DNA of 64,000 bases from JBDTSW01 sp963797835 (GTDB lineage: Bacteria > Actinomycetota > Thermoleophilia > Solirubrobacterales > 70-9). Position 1 is the first letter of the stretch; the number at the start of each line of letters is the position of its first letter. A model generated the notes under the pieces. That model saw only the letters and a program-made list of their open reading frames with translations, did no database searches and was not told the origin of the DNA. A program made the position numbers and the translations under genes. Where the stretch lies: the NCBI GenBank assembly GCA_963797835.1, contig CAWCRN010000015.1, positions 99,761 through 163,760 on the forward strand, read 5' to 3'. Shown here piece after piece: positions 1 through 10,412 of this stretch.

Positions 1-72
1 CCACAGCTGGGTTTCAACGTCGGTCGCCATCAGTCTCGTCCAGATCCTTTTCATTCGTGATCGCAGGGAACG

Positions 73-547
73 CTACCCACTGTCGCGCCCCGCGGCGAGG
101 CCCTCCTCGTAGCGCTGCTGGAACCCGGCGGGCAGCAGCTCGTCCTTCTCCAGGAACGTGGCCGCGCTCTCGACGTTCAGCGCCAGGTCGCGGTGGATGC
201 CCCCTGTCTCCTCCGCGCGGGCCTCAACCGCGCCGACCAGATATCCCAGTCGCACGCCGGCCTCACCCAGGGGCTCCCTGCGAGCCTGCTCGTTCAGCTC
301 GGTCGCGGCGTCGAGCATCGCCTCGCCAACCGACGGCGATCTGGCCTGCGCCCTGCTCCTCGGTGAGGCAGTCGGGGAGCGGGGTCCCGTCGAGCGCGAC
401 CGCGCCGGGGGCGGCCTCGAGCGCCTCGAGGTAGGCGTCGGCCCCAGCCAGGCAGGCGGCTGGCGTGGCCTCGGCCTCGTCCTCGCCGCAGCCCGCGAGG
501 GCGAGCAGCGCGGCGACGGCCGCAAGGGATGCGAGGGACCTGCGCAC
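73..547 (-). CDS. Small secreted lipoprotein, frameshifted
   Basis: The N-terminus is a lipoprotein signal peptide: basic MRR, an alanine/leucine-rich core and the lipobox LALAGC, so the mature protein should be lipid-anchored outside the membrane with Cys about residue 20. The reading frame is lost near position 342, after the residues DCLTEEQGAGQ, and continues in the next frame to a TAG at 73 with an acidic helical tail ending in EEGLAAGRDSG. The total length is 3n+1, as expected from one extra base. I recognise no family. It lies 48 bp downstream of the propeller gene on the same strand and may be co-transcribed with it. Confidence 0.6.
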
Positions 548-595
548 CCGGCCATGTTATGGAGGCCCGACCTGGTGGTCGCGTGGTGAGGCCGC

Positions 596-1462
596 TCAAC
601 GGCGGCGGCCCCAGTAGGGACTCTGCGCATTGCCGGCGACGACCTGCTCGCCGCCGCCGTCGGAGGATCGGATCGTCACGATCTGGCCGGCGGCGACCTT
701 GCGGTAGACGATGCGCTTTCCGTTCGGGGAGTAGGCGGTATTGGACTCCGAGATGCTCATCGGAGACGTGGGAGTGTTCGTAAGCTGGTTGACGCCGGAC
801 GTATCCAGCTTCATCGTCCGAATCCCGCCGCCGGCGCCATTCCGCACGAAGACGATCCGGTTCGAGTTCGGGGCGAACGAGGGCGCGTAGTCGCGGTCGG
901 GGCTGAACGTGAGCGGCGTGACGTTGCCGCCACCCGGACCCATGGTGTAGATCTCGTAGTCCCCGTCTCGATTGCTCTCGAAGACGATCCGTGCACCATT
1001 CGCCGAGTACTCGGCGGCCGCGTCGTTGTCGTCGTTCTGGGTCAGCCGGTGCTCGTCGCTGCCATCGGCCTTCATCACGAACAGCTCGCGATCGCCGTCC
1101 CTGTCGGTCTCGAAGACGATGCGCCTGCCGTTCGGGGAGAACGTGGGGCCGCTGTCGAAGTCGGGATGATCGGTCAGCCGGCGCTCGTGGGAGCCATTTG
1201 CGCGCATGATCCAGATGTTCGTGTTGCGGGCGAAGGCGATCAGGCCCGCGCTTTGCGAGAAGGCCGGCTCGTAGTCCTCGGCCGGGCCCGTGGTGAGCGT
1301 TCGCACGTCGCTTCCGTCGGCCTTCGCCGAGCGGATGTTGCCGGCGTCGGTGGCGTAGACGATGCGGCCGTTCTTCCCAGGGAACGCCGCGGTTGCCGGC
1401 TCCGCCGCGAGCGTGAATGCGAGCGCCGCAAGCACTAGCAGCGAAGGCCGGCATGCTCCCAT
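596..1462 (-). CDS. Secreted TolB/WD40-like beta-propeller protein
   Basis: This 288-residue protein has a signal peptide (MGACRPSLLVLAALAF, with a cleavage region ending in TATAA). It then carries repeated PD40 blades with the pattern SPNGxRIVFxSxRDGDxEIYxM, about every 40 residues. Such proteins form extracellular or periplasmic beta-propellers related to the C-terminal half of TolB; their ligand is usually unknown. I chose the ATG at 1462 because the signal peptide begins there, although the frame is open further upstream. A 10-bp palindrome, ATGACGTCAT (1461-1470), overlaps the start. The gene is divergent from ileS with only 27 bp between start codons. Confidence 0.85.
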   Translation of the reverse strand: MGACRPSLLVLAALAFTLAAEPATAAFPGKNGRIVYATDAGNIRSAKADGSDVRTLTTGPAEDYEPAFSQSAGLIAFARNTNIWIMRANGSHERRLTDHPDFDSGPTFSPNGRRIVFETDRDGDRELFVMKADGSDEHRLTQNDDNDAAAEYSANGARIVFESNRDGDYEIYTMGPGGGNVTPLTFSPDRDYAPSFAPNSNRIVFVRNGAGGGIRTMKLDTSGVNQLTNTPTSPMSISESNTAYSPNGKRIVYRKVAAGQIVTIRSSDGGGEQVVAGNAQSPYWGRRR

Positions 1463-1489
1463 GACGTCATTGGAACACACGAGCCGCCC

Positions 1490-4400
1490 GTGCGCACGTC
1501 CGGCGGTTGGCAGAATCAGCCGCCCGTGCCAGGCTTTCGTCCAGTAGACCCGAAGCAGTCCTTCCCCGAGCTCGAGGAGCGGGTGCTCGAGCGTTGGCAG
1601 GAATCCGACGTCTTCGCGCGCTCGCTCGCCCAGCGCGAGGGAGCGGAGGTCTGGAGCTTCTACGAGGGGCCGCCGACGGCAAACGGGGCACCGGGAACCC
1701 ACCACGTGCTCTCGCGCGTCTTCAAGGACATCTACCCGCGCTACCGCACCATGCGCGGCTATCCAGGTGCCACGCAAGGGGGGCTGGGACTGCCACGGGC
1801 TGCCGGTCGAGCTGGAGATCGAGCGCGAGCTGGGGATCTCCTCGAAGGCCGAGATCGAGGCCTACGGGATCGCGGAGTTCAACCAGCGCTGCCGCGAGTC
1901 CGTCTTCCGCTACGTCGAGGACTGGAACCGCCTGACCGAGCGGATCGGCTTCTGGATCGACCTCGACGACGCCTACCGCACGCTCGACAACTCCTACATC
2001 GAGTCGGTCTGGTGGGCGCTGCGCGAGATCTGGGACGCGGGCCGCCTGTACCAGGGGCACAAGGTCGTCCCTTACTGCCCGCGCTGCGGCACGGCGCTGT
2101 CCTCGCACGAGGTCGCGCAGGGCTACCACGACGTCGAGGACCCGTCCGTCTTCGTGAGGATGCCGGTGCGCGGGGGCCCCGGGCCGCTCTCGGAGGGCGA
2201 CCAGCTCCTCGTCTGGACGACGACGCCGTGGACCCTGATCTCGAACGCCGCGATCGCCGCCGGCCCGGAGATCGAGTACGTGCGGGCGCGGCCACAGGAC
2301 TCTGAGGAGGTCTTGGTCGTCGCCCGCGCGCGCCTCGATGCGGTGCTGGGCGAGGGCGCAGAGGTCCTCGACAGCTTCCCCGGCTCCGCCATCGCCGGCG
2401 CCGCCTACGAGCCGCCGTTCGACTACATCACCGACTACGGCCCGCGCGGCCACACCGTCCTCGAGGCGGACTTCGTGACCACCGGGGAGGGCACCGGGCT
2501 CGTCCACACGGCGATCGCCTTCGGCGAGGACGACTTCCGGCTGGGCGAGCAGTACGGGATCACTCTCCAGAACCCCGTCCGCCCGGACGGGACGTTCGAC
2601 GAGCAGGTCACCGACTTCGCCGGCCGCTCCGTCAAGGAGGCGGACGCGGACATCGTCGAGGCGCTGCGCGAGCGCGGGCGGCTCCTGCGCGCGGAGGTCT
2701 ACGAGCACTCCTACCCGCACTGCTGGCGCTGCGACACGCCGCTGCTGTACATACGCAAAGGCGAGCTGGTACCTGGCGACGACCGAGGTCCGCGACCGGA
2801 TGCTGGCCGAGAACGAGAAGATCGGGTGGCACCCGGAGCACATCAAGCACGGCCGCTTCGGCAAGTGGCTGGAGGGAAACCAGGACTGGGCGCTATCGCG
2901 CGAGCGCTACTGGGGCACGCCGCTGCCGATCTGGCGCTGCGAGGGCAGCCGAGTGCGAGGAGACCTTCTGCGCCGGGTCGATCGCCGCCCTCGCGGAGCG
3001 GGCGAAGGGCCCGGTCCCCGACGACCTCCACCGGCCCTACATCGACGACGTGATGCTGGACTGCGAGGCGTGCGGCGCTGAGATGCGCCGCGTGCCGGAG
3101 GTGATCGACGCCTGGTTCGACTCGGGCTCGATGCCGTTCGCCCAGTTCCACCACCCGTTCGCCGAGGACACGCCGTTCGACGAGCGCTTCCCCGCCGACT
3201 ACATCTGCGAGGCGATCGACCAGACCCGAGGCTGGTTCTACAGCCTGCTCGCGGTCTCGACGCTGGTGTTCGACCGCTCCAGCTACCTGAACTGCGTCTG
3301 CCTGGGCCTGATCCTCGACCCCGAGGGCCAGAAGATGTCGAAGAGCAAGGGCAACGTGGTCGACCCGTGGGACGTGCTCGCGGAGCACGGCGCCGACGCC
3401 TTCCGCTGGTACTACTTCACCGCCCAGCAGCCCTGGGCCGGCTACCGCTTCTCGACGGAGGTGCTGGGCGAGACCGTCCGCCCGTTCTTCACCACGCTCT
3501 GGAACACGTACTCGTTCTGGGTCCTGTACGCCAACGCCGAGGGCCTCGGAGGCAGGCGAGCTGGATGCTGTCACCGGACGGCGCGACCTCGACCGTTGGG
3601 CGCTCTCGCGGCTCCAGACCCTCACCGCCGAGGTGATCGAGCGGATGGACGACTACGACTGCACCGCCGCCGGGCGGGCGATCGCCGCGTACGTCGACGA
3701 GCTGTCCAACTGGTACGTGCGCCTGGGCCGGCGGCGGTTCTGGGAGGGCGACCGCGCCGCGTTCGCGACGCTTCGCCACTGCCTGCTCGAGGTCTCGAAG
3801 CTGCTCGCCCCGTTCGTCCCGTTCCTGGCCGACGAGATCCACGGGAACCTGGCGGGCCCCGACGCCCCGGACTCGGTCCACCTGGCCGACCACCCGGAGC
3901 CCGACGAGTCCCTGCGCGATGAGGGGCCTCGAGCGGCGGATGGAGGCGGTGCGCCGGGCGGTCGAGCTGGGCCGGGCGGCGCGCGCCGCGGCCGGCATGA
4001 AGGTGCGCCAGCCGCTGGCGAAGGCCGTGATCGTCGCCCAGGGCGCCGAGCGCGAGGCGATCGAGTCGATGGGCGATCTGGTTCGCGGCCGAGCTGAACG
4101 TCAAGGAGCTGGAGTTCGTCTCCGACGAGGCGGAGCTGGTCTCCTACGAGGTGAAGCCGAACTTCCGCACGCTCGGCCCGCGGTTCGGCAAGCAGATGCC
4201 CCAGGTCGCGGCGGCGGTCGGGCGCGCTCGACCCCGTCGCACGCCGCCGAGGCGATCCGCGGCGAGCGGCGCATCGGGATCAACCTCGACGGCCACGACC
4301 ACGAGCTGGCGCCCGATGACATCACCCTGGTGATGCAGCCGCTCGACGGCTACGAGGTGGAGGCCGAGGCGGGCCGGGCGGTCGCGCTGGCGCTGGAGCT

Positions 4401-4668
4401 GGACGATGGCCTGCTACGCGAGGGGCTGGCCCGCGAGGTCGTTCATGCCGTGCAGGCGGCCCGCAAGGACGCGGGGCTCGAGGTGACCGACCGGATCTCG
4501 CTGACGCTCGGCGGCGACGAGGGTCTGCTCGAGGCCGCGCGCGAGCACGAGGCCTACGTTGCCGGCGAGACCCTCGCGACCTCGGTCGGCTACGACGGGG
4601 GTGGCGGCGCGGGAGCCGTGACGATCGAGGGACGCGCGCTCGAGATCGCCGTCGAGCGGGCTAGTTGA
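1490..4668 (+). CDS. ileS: Isoleucyl-tRNA synthetase, multiply frameshifted
   Basis: This cytoplasmic class I synthetase charges tRNA-Ile. Visible family signatures are PPTANGAPGTHH (the HIGH region), GWDCHGLPVE, the editing-domain WTTTPWTL, WFDSGSMPF, and the KMSKS loop as QKMSKSKGN near 3335. HIGH as GTHH and the total of about 1,059 codons fit the eukaryote-like long IleRS form. Reading it needs about seven frame changes, near 1764, 2770, 2950, 3555, 3925, 4085 and 4215. At 1764 one extra C in TATCCAGG restores Tyr-Gln-Val-Pro-Arg. Because every catalytic block survives, sequence error is more likely than gene death. The start is GTG 1490 or in-frame GTG 1526; neither has a clear ribosome site. 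Confidence 0.92.
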
Positions 4669-5601
4669 CGCCCTTGATGATCGCGACCTTGTCCTGGTTC
4701 TCGATCCCGGCGTACACGACGCTGCCCTTGGCCGCCACGATAGCGGGTGTGCGCGTTGTTTGGCAGGTCCTTGAACTGCTTGAGGTCGCCGTCCGGCTGC
4801 AGGATCCCCATGCTCTCCTTGTTGAACTGCCCGATCCAGTAGTTGCCGTCGCCGGCGAGCTCGATCCCGAAGGGGTCGGACATCGGGGCCTTCGTCTTCC
4901 TGACGTTGCCGTCCTCGATCCGCCCGACCGTCTGCGGGTCGCTGCCTGGGGTTGGTGTAGGCGACCTGCTCCCCGGGGCCGTCTGCGACCTGCTGCGGGC
5001 CGCCCCCGACGTTGAAGCGCGTGGCGTTTCCGTTCGCGCTGGCGCGGACGATGTCGGCTGCCGGCGAAGTCGGCGATCCAGAGCTTGCCGTTGGCCTCGT
5101 CGATGCCGCGGGCGTCCATCCCGTCGATGGTGTCGGCGTCGAAGCCGTTCGGATCGTTCGGCTCGAACGAGATGAACTGGTCGCCGCTGGCGGCATACAT
5201 CTTGCCCTGCGGGCCCTTGACGATCCCCTGGCCGCCGCCGATCGCGGCGATGTCGAAGTCCTGCGCGTTGTCGGGGTCGTCGACCGGGATCCGGATCGAC
5301 GCCGCCGTTGCGCGTGGCCCAGAGGTTCCCGCCGGGCCCGGCGGTGATGCCGGTCGGGATTGACCAGGTTCGCGGGCGCGTACTCCTTGACGTTCCCGCT
5401 CGGCTTGACCCGCGCAAGGTTCTCGCCGCCGGCGCCGTTGAACAGCACCCAGGCGTTCCCGTCCGGGCCGATCGTCATCTGGCCGGGTGGCCCGGTCAGG
5501 TCGACGGCCTTGTCGAGTTCGGTGCCGCCTGCGCCGCGGCGGCCGGTACCAGCGCGAGCACGGCGAGGGACAGCGAGGATCGGCAGCAGTCGTCGCATCA
5601 T
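4661..5601 (-). CDS. Virginiamycin-B-lyase/NHL-like secreted propeller, frameshifted
   Basis: The fragments read as one protein of about 310 residues. It starts at ATG 5601 with a hydrophobic signal sequence, itself disturbed by two compensating shifts, and then has Vgb-type blades such as GPDGNAWVLFNGAGG, GPGGNLWATRNGG and GDGNYWIGQFN. These W/G-rich repeats form six- or seven-bladed propellers. The streptogramin lyase activity of true Vgb depends on His residues that I cannot align here, so I name only the fold. At least five more frame changes lie near 5355, 5300, 5060, 4960 and 4745. It is convergent with ileS, and the two stop regions overlap by 8 bp. Confidence 0.7.
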
Positions 5602-5683
5602 GCGCGGGAGTATTGCACCGACCAGCGCGGTGCGGTGGCCACCCAGGGGTGAAACCGGCCACCCCCGTTGTCCGATGTCCGGC

Positions 5684-6011
5684 CTACGCCAGCGCGGGCT
5701 CGAGCTCGGCCTCGAGGCGGCGCTTCGGCATCGCGCCGACGATCCGCTTGGCCTCGGCGCCGTCCCTGAACAGGATCAGCGTCGGGATCGAGAGCACCTC
5801 GTAGGTGGCCGCGGTCTGCTGGTTGTCGTCGACGTTCAGCGAGACGATCTTGAGGTCCTCACGCTCGACGTCGATCTCCTCGAGGATCGGATGGACGACG
5901 CGGCACGGACCGCACCAGGGAGCCCAGAAGTCGACGAGCACCGGCGTGCTCGGAATCCAGCACGTCGGCCTGGAAGCTGCCGTCGGTCACATCGGAAAGC
6001 TTGCCTGTCAC
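5684..6011 (-). CDS. trxA: Thioredoxin, one frameshift
   Basis: This small cytoplasmic disulfide reductase has the active site WAPWCGPCR and the cis-proline segment SIPTLILF, and about 108 residues, the usual thioredoxin size. The N-terminal residues VTGKLSDVTDGSFQADVLDS lie in another frame and join the core when one extra C near 5948 is ignored; the total length is 3n+1. I chose GTG 6011 because GAGGAG stands 7 nt upstream; an in-frame ATG near 6071 is possible but has no ribosome site. A TATAGT hexamer overlapping the stop of the upstream glycosyltransferase gene could provide its own promoter. Confidence 0.9.
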
Positions 6012-6073
6012 GTCCGTCTCCTCGGTTGTCGTCTGCTGGGGCTCAGGTTGGTCCCGTCTGGCCTCCGCCATCA

Positions 6074-6853
6074 CTATACATACTGAAGTATTGGCCAGCC
6101 GATGCGCTCGGCGAGCGGAGAAGCATACGCCCACGGCCAGCGGCGGCGCAGGCGCATGGCCGGCACCCGCCACGCCGCCTCCAGCACGATGCGCTTGCTC
6201 ATCTTCGACTCGCCCACCCGGCGGTCGCGGAAGGTGATCGGGACCTCGGTCACCCGAAAGCCGCGGCGGACCGCCCGGTAGGTGGTCTCGACCTGGAAGG
6301 CGTAGCCCAGCGAGCCCAGCGAGGGCAGGTCGATCGCCTCCAGCACCTCGGGGTGGAAGACCTTGAAGCCCCCCGTGAGGTCGCGGATGTCGAGTCCCAG
6401 CGCGGCGCGCGCGTAGCCGCTGCCCCCGCGACTGATCGCCCGCCGAAGCCGGCCCCACTCCGCGACGCCGCCGCCCTCGACGTAACGCGAGCCGAGCACG
6501 AGGTCGGCGTCGGCGGCGGCCGCGATCAGGCGCGGCAGGTCGGCGGGGTCGTGGGAGAAGTCGGCGTCCATCTGCGCCACCAGCGACGGGCCCTCCTGGA
6601 GCGCCCTCTCGAAGCCCGCCACGTACGCGGGCCCGAGGCCCTCCTTGCCGCCCCGGTGCATGACCTCGACGCCCCCGTCCGCGGCGGCGAGGCGGTCGGC
6701 GATCTCGCCCGTGCCGTCGGGCGAGGCATCGTCGACGACGAGGATCCGGCTGCCAGGCGGCAGCGCCGCGCGGACGGCGGCGACGATCGCCTCGAGGTTG
6801 TCGGCCTCGTTGTATGTCGGGAGGACGAGCCAGATCGCGCCGTCGCCGGGCAT
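6074..6853 (-). CDS. Polyprenol-phosphate mannosyltransferase-like GT2 enzyme
   Basis: This intact 259-residue GT-A glycosyltransferase resembles DPM1/Ppm1, which transfer mannose from GDP-mannose to polyprenyl phosphate on the inner membrane face. Seen motifs are LPTYNEADN near the N-terminus, VVDDASPDGT, the metal-binding QMDADFSHDP, the DLTGGFKVF acceptor segment and the C-terminal RRVGESKMSKRI. It has no membrane-spanning GtrA-like tail, so it is the minimal soluble form. The product would feed lipoglycan or protein mannosylation. The start follows a TAGCAT hexamer by 6 nt, which suggests a leaderless message. It is divergent from polX. Confidence 0.88.
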   Translation of the reverse strand: MPGDGAIWLVLPTYNEADNLEAIVAAVRAALPPGSRILVVDDASPDGTGEIADRLAAADGGVEVMHRGGKEGLGPAYVAGFERALQEGPSLVAQMDADFSHDPADLPRLIAAAADADLVLGSRYVEGGGVAEWGRLRRAISRGGSGYARAALGLDIRDLTGGFKVFHPEVLEAIDLPSLGSLGYAFQVETTYRAVRRGFRVTEVPITFRDRRVGESKMSKRIVLEAAWRVPAMRLRRRWPWAYASPLAERIGWPILQYV

Positions 6854-6859
6854 CCGGTG

Positions 6860-6865
6860 ATGCTA
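6860..6865 (-). promoter_or_regulatory. Putative leaderless -10 (TAGCAT) for the GT2 gene
   Basis: TAGCAT on the minus strand lies 6 nt before ATG 6853. This is the TAnnnT-to-start geometry of leaderless actinobacterial promoters. Confidence 0.45.
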
Positions 6866-6877
6866 TGCCCTTAGGGA

Positions 6878-8617
6878 ATGGCCGAGATGATGAGAAACGC
6901 CGAGATCGCGGCGGCGATGGACGAGCTGGGGACCCTGTACGAGCTCGACGGGGCCGTGCGCTTCCGTGTCCTCGCCTATCGCGAGGCCGCGCGGGTGATC
7001 CGCCAGAGCCCCGTGTCCATCGCCGAGCTGGCGAAGGAGGGGAAGGCCACCGAGCTGCCCGGCATCGGCGCCACGCTCCAGGAGAAGATCGTGGCGCTGG
7101 TCGACACGGGGGACATCCCGTCGGCCGTGAAGCTCCGGGCGAAGTTCCCCGCATCGCTGCTCGAGGTGACCCGGATCCCGGGCCTGGGAGCGAAGACCGT
7201 GCGGCGCCTCTACGACGAGCTGGGGGTTGCGAGCCTGGACGACCTGCGCAAGGCGGCCGAGGAGCAACGGATCCGCGACCTCAGGGGCCTCGGCGCCAAG
7301 GTCGAGGAGAACGTGCTCGCCTCGCTCGAGAAGATGGGCGACGAGGGCGCGCCGGGACGGCTGCTGCTGTCCCACGTGCTCCCGATCGCCGAGGAGCTCG
7401 CCGCCGCGCTGCGCGAGCACCCCGCCTCGGAGGCGGTCGAGATCGCCGGCTCGGCGCGCCGCCGCGCCGAGACCTGCAAGGACATCGACCTGATCGCGAC
7501 CGCCAAGGATCCCGAGGCGCTGGCGAGGTTCATCGTCGAGCACCCGCTGGTCGCCCAGTCCGGGAACCCGGGCGCCTCCGGCGCCCACTTCGTCACCCAC
7601 AACGGCGTCGCCGTGGACCTTCGGATCGTCCCGCCGAAGGAGCTGGGCAACCTGCTCCAGCACTTCACGGGCTCGGCGGCTCACAACATCGAGCTGCGCG
7701 AGCGGGCGGTGGCCGCGGGCCTCTCCGTCTCCGAGCACGGCATCAAGGACGTCGAGACCGGCAAGGTGGCACGCTACGCGACCGAGGCGGGTGTGTACAA
7801 GCGCCTGGGCCTGTCCTACATCGAGCCGGAGCTGCGCGAGGGGCGCGGCGAGATCGCCGCGGCCGCCGAGGGCCGGCTGCCGGACCTGGTCGAGATCAGT
7901 GACATCAAGGGCGACCTTCACTGCCACACGACGCTCTCGGACGGGCGCAACGCGCTGGAGGAGATGGCGGAGGGCGCGAGGGCGCGCGGCTACGCCTACC
8001 TCGCGGTCACCGACCACTCGGCGAGCCACGGGTTCGGCGACGACGTGCAGCCCGATGCGCTGCGGCGACGCATCGAGGAGATCGCGAAGCTCAACGAGAG
8101 CTTCACGGGCAACCGGTTCCGGGTCCTCGCCGGGTCGGAGGTGAACATCAACACCGACGGCTCGCTCGACTACGCCGACGACCTGCTGGAGCAGCTCGAC
8201 TGGGTGATGGCGAGCGTCCACACCTCGTTTCGGATCTCTCAGAAGAAGATGACCGACCGGGTCGTCACCGCCGCCGAGAACCCGCTCGTCCATTGCATCG
8301 GCCACCTCACCGGCCGCCTGATCGGCCGCCGGGAGCCGTACGACATCGACGTCGAGCGTGTGGTCGAGGCCGCCGCCAAGGCCGGGACGATGGTGGAGAT
8401 CAACGGCAACCCCAACCGCCGTGACCTGAACGAGCACCACGCGCGCCTCGCGGCCGACGCCGGGGTCGCGATCTGCGTCAACACCGACGCCCACGGCGTG
8501 GACACCCTGGCCAACATGCGCTGGGGCATCGCCACCGCCCGCCGCGGCTGGCTGACGGCCGCCGACGTGGTGAACACCCGGCCGTGGGCGCAGTTCAAGA
8601 AGCTGCTCAAGCGCTGA
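6878..8617 (+). CDS. polX: Family X DNA polymerase / 3'-5' exonuclease PolX
   Basis: This intact 579-residue protein has the full bacterial PolX layout. A helix-hairpin-helix 8-kDa-like region lies at about residues 10-120, with ELPGIGATLQEKI and IPGLGAKTVRRLY. The nucleotidyltransferase palm has GSARRR followed by KDIDLIATA at about residues 191-207, where the aspartates bind metal. The C-terminal PHP exonuclease domain from about residue 345 has DLHCHTTLSDGRN and VTDHSAS. PolX fills short gaps and removes mismatched ends in base-excision repair. The start ATG has only a weak GGGA upstream; MM four codons later is an alternative. Confidence 0.95.
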   Translation: MAEMMRNAEIAAAMDELGTLYELDGAVRFRVLAYREAARVIRQSPVSIAELAKEGKATELPGIGATLQEKIVALVDTGDIPSAVKLRAKFPASLLEVTRIPGLGAKTVRRLYDELGVASLDDLRKAAEEQRIRDLRGLGAKVEENVLASLEKMGDEGAPGRLLLSHVLPIAEELAAALREHPASEAVEIAGSARRRAETCKDIDLIATAKDPEALARFIVEHPLVAQSGNPGASGAHFVTHNGVAVDLRIVPPKELGNLLQHFTGSAAHNIELRERAVAAGLSVSEHGIKDVETGKVARYATEAGVYKRLGLSYIEPELREGRGEIAAAAEGRLPDLVEISDIKGDLHCHTTLSDGRNALEEMAEGARARGYAYLAVTDHSASHGFGDDVQPDALRRRIEEIAKLNESFTGNRFRVLAGSEVNINTDGSLDYADDLLEQLDWVMASVHTSFRISQKKMTDRVVTAAENPLVHCIGHLTGRLIGRREPYDIDVERVVEAAAKAGTMVEINGNPNRRDLNEHHARLAADAGVAICVNTDAHGVDTLANMRWGIATARRGWLTAADVVNTRPWAQFKKLLKR

Positions 8618-8640
8618 CGCAACGCCCTCGTCCCAGCGAG

Positions 8641-8683
8641 CGTTGTCGGGTTTGTCCCACCTCGTGGGACTTTTCCGACAACG
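8641..8683. terminator. Perfect two-tier hairpin downstream of polX
   Basis: CGTTGTCGG (8641-8649) pairs with CCGACAACG (8675-8683), and inside it GTCCCAC (8654-8660) pairs with GTGGGAC (8664-8670) around a CTC loop. Both stems are perfect. No T-tract follows, so it may stop transcription weakly, protect a 3' end or be a protein site. It lies between polX and marR. Confidence 0.55.
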
Positions 8684-8723
8684 CCCGGTGGTGATGGGCA
8701 GCCCGGTCGGCCCGCGAACTAGT

Positions 8724-8742
8724 TTGCTATGCTAATTAGCAA
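8724..8742. promoter_or_regulatory. marR promoter and probable MarR operator
   Basis: TTGCTA (8724-8729) and TAGCAA (8737-8742) form a perfect dyad, and a second perfect palindrome, GCTAATTAGC, lies at 8731-8740. The -10-like TATGCT (8728-8733) sits inside the dyad, 8 nt before ATG 8742. A repressor bound here would cover both the -10 and the start codon. MarR-family autoregulation through such AT-rich dyads is well known; which protein binds is inferred. Confidence 0.6.
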
Positions 8743-9194
8743 TGGTAAGCACCCAGGATCGCGACGAAGCCGTACTCGAGGTCGCCTCGAGGCTTCGGCT
8801 CGCGATCGCGCGCACCGCGCGACGGCTGCGCCAGAACTCGGGCACTGACCTCACGGCCGCGCTCACCGGCGCGCTGGCGACGGTCGAGGGCCGTGGGCCC
8901 CTCACGCCCTCCGAGCTCGCACAGATCGAGAACGTGAAGCGCCCGACGGCGACCCGGATCGTGGCGCGCCTCGAGGAGCAGGGCCTGGTCGAGCGCACGT
9001 CCGACCCGAGCGACCGCCGCTCCTTCCTGGTCGGGATCACCCCGGCGGGCAGCGCCCTGCTGCTCCGCCTGCGCAAGCGCAAGAACGCCTACCTCGCGAA
9101 GCGCCTTCGCGAGCTCGACGCGGAGGACGTCGCGGCGCTGGAGCGCGCCGCGGACGTGCTCGAGCGCCTGCTGGAAACGGAGCCGCGTTCTTGA
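8742..9194 (+). CDS. MarR-family transcriptional regulator
   Basis: This intact 150-residue winged-helix protein has the MarR recognition region LTPSELAQIENVKRPTATR, then the wing LEEQGLVERTSDPSDRRS. MarR proteins are usually dimeric repressors that release DNA when a small phenolic or drug-like ligand binds. The stop overlaps the start of the downstream exporter by 4 bp, so the two form an operon, a typical repressor-efflux pair. A palindromic operator overlaps its own start codon, which suggests autorepression. Confidence 0.9.
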   Translation: MVSTQDRDEAVLEVASRLRLAIARTARRLRQNSGTDLTAALTGALATVEGRGPLTPSELAQIENVKRPTATRIVARLEEQGLVERTSDPSDRRSFLVGITPAGSALLLRLRKRKNAYLAKRLRELDAEDVAALERAADVLERLLETEPRS

Positions 9195-10412
9195 GCGCGG
9201 CCTTCCGGCGGTCCTTCGACTCGCTCAACATCCCGAACTACCGGCGCTACTTCGCCGGGCAGCTCGTCTCGCTCAGCGGCAACTGGATGCAGATCGTCGC
9301 CGAGATGTGGCTGATCCTGACGCTCACCGGGAGCGCGCTTGCCGTCGGGACGACCGCGGCGCTCCAGTTCCTGCCGATGCTCCTGTTCGCGGTCTGGGGC
9401 GGGCTGCTCGCCGACCGGATCTCCAAGCGGCGCCTCCTGCTGGTCACCCAGGCGCTGATGGCGATTCCGGCCCTCCTCCTCTGGGGGCTCACGGCCGGCG
9501 GCGTCGTCGAGGCGTGGATGGTCTACGCGCTCGTGTTCGCACGCGGGACGGTGAACGCGGTGGACAACCCCACCCGCCAGAGCTTCGTGACCGAGATGGT
9601 GGGCTCCGAGCGAGTGGTCAACGCCGTCGGCCTGAACAGCGCGCTCATCCATGCCGCCCGGATCTTCGGACCTGCGATCGCGGGGGTCCTGATCGCGACC
9701 CTCGGCGTCGCCGCGTGCTTCCTGCTCAACTCGCTGACCTTCGCCGCGATGATCGTCGCCCTGCGGGCGATGGACCCCCGCCAGCTCCAGCCCGCGCCGC
9801 CGGCGCCGCGGAGGCGCGGCGCGCTGCGCGCGACGTTACGCCACGTCGCCGACACGCCGGCGCTGGCGGTCCCGCTGGCGATGATGGCGGTGGTCGGGAC
9901 GCTCGGCTTCAACTTCCAGGTGATCCTTCCGGTCTTCGCCCGGTTCACCTTCGACGGCGACGCCTCCACCTACACGCTGCTCGCGATCGCGATGGCGGCC
10001 GGCGCCCTCGCCGGTTCCCTCTTCACGAGCACGAGACGGAGCGTTTCGGGCAACTACCTCGTGCTTTCGGCGCTCGCCTTCGGAGCCCTGGCCGCGACCG
10101 TGGCGGTCGCCCCGACGCTGGCGTTGGCGGCGCTCCTACTCGTGCCGCTGGGCGGCGCGAGCGTCGCCTTCGCCGCCGGCGCAAACGCCCGCCTCCAGCT
10201 CTCTGCCGAGCCCTCGATGCGCGGGCGGGTGATGGCGCTCTACTCCATGGTCTTCCTCGGCTCGACGCCCATCGGCGCCCCCGTCGCCGGCTGGCTGTCC
10301 GAGGCTGCGAGCCCGCGCGCCGCCCTCCTGCTCACGGCGATCGCCGCCCTGGCCGCGGGCGCCGGAGCGCACCTCTTCCTGAGCCGCTCCGCCTCCGGCC
10401 GCGCGCCTCTAG
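9191..10412 (+). CDS. MFS exporter (MFS_3/EntS-like)
   Basis: This is a twelve-helix major facilitator of about 405 residues. It opens with NIPNYRRYFAGQLVSLSGNWMQ, typical of the MFS_3 (PF05977) group, and has the loop motif GLLADRISKRR after helix 2. These proteins export siderophores, drugs or other small molecules by proton antiport. The frame stays open far beyond the usual end and would run across the whole convergent membrane-protein gene. A TAG at 10410-10412 in another frame is the likely true stop, so one late frameshift is inferred. It is translationally coupled to marR. Confidence 0.85.

Noticed and set aside
1490..4668. ileS as a true pseudogene
   Set aside because: It is essential and all catalytic and editing motifs are intact. 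Similar frame breaks occur in many other genes of the window, so sequence error is simpler.
5859..7154. 431-residue minus-strand frame across the GT2 gene
   Set aside because: Most of it is an Arg/Pro-rich shadow of the glycosyltransferase. Only its last 40 residues are real, as the displaced N-terminus of thioredoxin.
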